Below, piece after piece: positions 39,990 through 42,299 of a DNA stretch of 42,299 bases. Position 1 is the first letter of the stretch. Each line of letters begins with the position of its first letter. A program made the position numbers and the translations under genes. The notes beneath the pieces are model-generated. The model had not been told where the DNA came from and made no database searches. It saw nothing but the letters and a program-made list of their open reading frames with translations. The DNA comes from an uncultured Lachnospiraceae bacterium (GTDB lineage: Bacteria; Bacillota; Clostridia; Lachnospirales; Lachnospiraceae): NCBI GenBank assembly GCA_947063675.1, contig CAMSTM010000009.1, positions 1-42,299 of the forward strand, read 5' to 3'.

Positions 39990-42299
39990 TCAGTATCCCA
40001 TATAACTGATGTTCATGTCAACATCTGTGCTGATTCCCGAGATTCTTCCCTTGGAAGAATACTGCCACATATCGTATTTCGTCCTGTTGTAGCTGGGCGC
40101 GGCGGCATACTGCGCCAGCCATATCTTATAGCCTGTCAGGCTGGGCGTGTCTATGTGAGTGGTAAACCATGTTTTATTTGCATAAATACCCGCTTTATAG
40201 CCCGAGTTCTGGACGGTCTGGCAGAAAGCCTTGCACACCGCCGTTCGGGTTGCCGCGTTAATGCCGTCCCCTCTGCCGCCGTTGCTTGACTCTACGTCAA
40301 GGAATACCGGGTAGGAAATATTATATCCCTTGATAAGCCCTACCGCCATGGAAGCTTCCTCCACCGCCTCCACCTCGTTTACTGCCTGCGTGAAGAAGTA
40401 TACCCCCACTTTCAGCCCGGCCTTTGTTGCCCCCTGAATATTGCTCCGAAACATAGGGTCCTCAATCAGCGCGCCCGTGGAAGAACCGCGGTAACCACAG
40501 CGGATAATCACAAAGGAAACGCCGCTGCTTTTTACTGCGTTCCAGTCAATACTGCCGTTCCACTTGGAAACGTCGATTCCCAGATGGCCGGAACCGGTGT
40601 TGAGAGAACCGTCGCTGTTAAAATTGTATTTTGCTCCCTGAATTACCTGCTCGCCGGTTACAGGATTTCCGTTCTTGTCAAAGAAATAGGTTTTTCCCTC
40701 TATCTCCTGCCAGCCGGTATATTTGTATTTTCCCGTGGTTTTGCTGACCTTGCGGTAAAACTCTTTTGTCTTATAATAATCCGCATATTTCGCTTCCCTG
40801 AACTTTCCGTCGGCTTCCTTAACATACAGTATTTCCCCGTCGGTGGACTTTAATGTCGTTTTCGTATCCGTTTTTGCACTGTTCGGCGTGGCTGACGGAG
40901 TTGCGGATGGGGCTGCCGTCGGGGTCACACTCGGCTTTGCTGAAGGCGTAGCTGACGGCTTTGCTGTGGGCGATGCCGTAGCTGCTGACGTGGGAGTTGC
41001 CGTTGGCGCTGACGTGGGCGGCGCTGATGGCTTTTCCGTGGGTACAGGCTCCTGTGTCGGGTCTGGCGTCGGGTCAGGTTTTTCCGTCGGGTCAGGGTCT
41101 GATGTCGGGTCGGGGTTTTCCGGTTGCTCCGGCTCCGGGGTTTTCACCGGCTCCGGCGTACTGTCTTCGCCGTTATTTCCATTATTATCATTTCCGTCTC
41201 CTGTATCAGTACCGTCAGGATTATCCTCGTCCGGCGTCCTTGCGTTCATCCCGGCCAGCAGCCGGAACTCCGCCGATGCCTTCTTTTCCGGGTCGGCAAT
41301 CTTATCCTCCCCTATCTTTTCGTAGCTTTCCTCCGTCTGCTCCGTGCCCTCGATAATTGTTTTAGTGGATTCCACCCACTCCACGGTATCCTTATTCGCG
41401 GACTCTACCACCGTCTGGTTCACCTTGGTATCCTCCGCCGCCGCATTTACCTGGGACTCCGTCTTTACCTCGTCGGAAACGTCCACCTTTTTATACTCAA
41501 TGGAATCTCTTACCGTAATTGCAATGGTTTCGCCGGAAATGCCGTACTCATCGTCGGACGCCGGCGATGTGATTTTCACCTTATATTTGCCGGGCGCGAT
41601 ATCCTTTTCATAAATAATGCCGTCCTTGTCTTCGTCCTTCTTGGAATAAGTATCGCCCGACGGCTTTTGGATTTCCACCTCAAAGGCAATTCCTGACACA
41701 AGCTTGCCGGATTTCTTCTCAACGAACTTAATTTTCAAATCCTTTTGAATGGAGGTCAGATTGAGAAGAACCTCTTTCTTTCCGTTTTCATCTTCTTCGT
41801 CCGATTCCCCGCCTTCACCATCTTCTTCCTCTATGTCCGCTGCCGCCATTCTGGATGCCTGCGCGTCTGCAATTGCCAAGAGGCCGCTCTGCCCGATAAT
41901 ACTGATGGATTCCATTCCCTCTCCCACCTCGGCAAATGCCTCTATCTGCGCCTTATTACTTCTGGCGCCCATATACAGCGTACCTGTCACTATCGCCAGC
42001 ACAAGCACCGCCACGCCGGTAAGCGCCACTACATAGTCAACTGTGGATAAATTGGTGATTTTATAGAGAACTCTTTTTATGCCGGATTCAGGAGCATCTT
42101 CGTCGTCCTCATCATAATCTTCATAATAATCGTCCTCATAATACTCGTCGTCTTCGTACTCTTCCTCATCCTCGGCGTACTCGTCGTCTTCGTACTCGTA
42201 TTCTTCCTCGGCGTACTCGTCGTCTTCGTACTCTTCCTCATCCCCGGCGTACTCGTCGTCTTCGTACTCGTATTCTTCCTCGGCGTACTCGTCGTCTTC
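39990..42299 (-). CDS. Membrane-anchored GH25 lysozyme with acidic cytosolic tail (5' end outside window)
   Basis: The gene enters from the window end; 769 residues are visible. In order: an acidic Asp/Glu/Tyr tail with 12-residue repeats (from 42299 to about 42090), a membrane segment (about 42044-41967), an extracellular beta-rich domain resembling SpaA/Cna-B modules (DLKIKFVEKKSGKL to about 41480), a Pro/Thr/Ser/Ala-rich linker (about 41165-40875), one glucan/choline-binding-type repeat (YKYTGWQEIEGKTYFF), and a C-terminal GH25 muramidase domain. Catalytic residues are D in HLGIDVSKW and D/E in PVFLDVESS. It would cut peptidoglycan from outside while tethered to the membrane, perhaps making room for glycopolymer attachment. 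A GTG at 42029 could be mistaken for the start, but the frame stays open through the membrane segment to the window end. Confidence 0.88.
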   Translation of the reverse strand, partial: EDDEYAEEEYEYEDDEYAGDEEEYEDDEYAEEEYEYEDDEYAEDEEEYEDDEYYEDDYYEDYDEDDEDAPESGIKRVLYKITNLSTVDYVVALTGVAVLVLAIVTGTLYMGARSNKAQIEAFAEVGEGMESISIIGQSGLLAIADAQASRMAAADIEEEDGEGGESDEEDENGKKEVLLNLTSIQKDLKIKFVEKKSGKLVSGIAFEVEIQKPSGDTYSKKDEDKDGIIYEKDIAPGKYKVKITSPASDDEYGISGETIAITVRDSIEYKKVDVSDEVKTESQVNAAAEDTKVNQTVVESANKDTVEWVESTKTIIEGTEQTEESYEKIGEDKIADPEKKASAEFRLLAGMNARTPDEDNPDGTDTGDGNDNNGNNGEDSTPEPVKTPEPEQPENPDPTSDPDPTEKPDPTPDPTQEPVPTEKPSAPPTSAPTATPTSAATASPTAKPSATPSAKPSVTPTAAPSATPSATPNSAKTDTKTTLKSTDGEILYVKEADGKFREAKYADYYKTKEFYRKVSKTTGKYKYTGWQEIEGKTYFFDKNGNPVTGEQVIQGAKYNFNSDGSLNTGSGHLGIDVSKWNGSIDWNAVKSSGVSFVIIRCGYRGSSTGALIEDPMFRSNIQGATKAGLKVGVYFFTQAVNEVEAVEEASMAVGLIKGYNISYPVFLDVESSNGGRGDGINAATRTAVCKAFCQTVQNSGYKAGIYANKTWFTTHIDTPSLTGYKIWLAQYAAAPSYNRTKYDMWQYSSKGRISGISTDVDMNISYMGY
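42120..42299 (-). repeat. 36-bp tandem repeats encoding an acidic tail
   Basis: Five consecutive units of about 36 bp, read from 42299 downward, encode EDDEYAEEEYEY, EDDEYAGDEEEY, EDDEYAEEEYEY, EDDEYAEDEEEY and a degenerate EDDEYYEDDYYE. Units alternate between two types, so the higher-order period is 72 bp. The array runs out of the window, so its full length is unknown. Confidence 0.85.

Noticed and set aside
40843-41325. Plus-strand frame rich in Gly/Val/Ala repeats (160 codons)
   Set aside because: It is the antisense image of the Pro/Thr/Ser-rich linker of the lysozyme gene; its repetitive composition follows from that linker.
42027-42029. GTG as start codon of the lysozyme
   Set aside because: It falls inside the membrane segment; the frame stays open upstream through the acidic repeats to the window end, and there is no SD.
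1-42299. CRISPR array, tRNA or rRNA genes
   Set aside because: No regularly spaced direct repeats with variable spacers and no tRNA or rRNA signature sequences were seen on either strand.

Overview
The window comes from a spore-forming, Gram-positive gut-type Firmicute, most likely a Lachnospiraceae (Clostridium cluster XIVa) member. The indications are a SipL-type spore morphogenesis gene, a class 1B dihydroorotate dehydrogenase pair (pyrK/pyrD), an intracellular GH120 xylosidase, several large AAA-ATPase/PD-(D/E)XK proteins of the kind that multiply in Lachnospiraceae, and strong AGGAGG-type ribosome binding sites. Every gene I can support lies on the minus strand, so transcription runs from high to low coordinates. 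I see no rRNA, tRNA or CRISPR array.

Positions 1-20,500 (downstream half) are a mosaic of short transcription units. In transcription order they are: a GT2 rhamnosyltransferase-like gene and an HtrA protease; an AAA-ATPase/nuclease-fold protein (copy 3) followed by a PrcB-domain lipoprotein; a GH120 beta-xylosidase with its own promoter; an AAA_14/DUF4143 ATPase; AAA-ATPase copy 2, running without a visible terminator into a GH3 glycosidase, a DUF2264 protein and pyrC-pyrK-pyrD; sipL, with a sigma-E-like promoter buried in the pyrD terminator hairpin; and AAA-ATPase copy 1. Copies 1 and 3 are close paralogues sharing the same promoter arrangement.

Positions 20,600-42,299 are a cell-envelope glycopolymer locus. 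It starts with a membrane-anchored GH25 lysozyme (cut by the window end), then rfbB and rfbA, a 252-bp MITE-like element, rfbC, an ABC polysaccharide exporter (Wzm/Wzt with a C-terminal glycan-binding domain), and a methyltransferase-kinase fusion. The fusion overlaps wzt by 4 nt and has the domain order of the Gram-negative chain terminator WbdD. Then follow two large GT2 enzymes, phosphoglucomutase, two more GT2 enzymes, a polyprenyl-phosphate sugar-1-phosphate transferase and an LCP-family ligase. Read together: Glc-1-P made by phosphoglucomutase feeds dTDP-sugar synthesis; the polyprenyl transferase primes the lipid carrier; the GT2 enzymes extend a deoxyhexose (rhamnose-like) chain; the methyltransferase-kinase probably caps it; Wzm/Wzt exports it; and the LCP protein attaches it to peptidoglycan. 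rfbD (dTDP-4-dehydrorhamnose reductase) is not in the window.

The most notable items are the MITE with a perfect 9-bp target duplication between rfbA and rfbC, the WbdD-like chain-termination module in a Gram-positive setting, and the sipL control region in which one hairpin appears to serve as terminator, SD trap and sigma-E promoter site.
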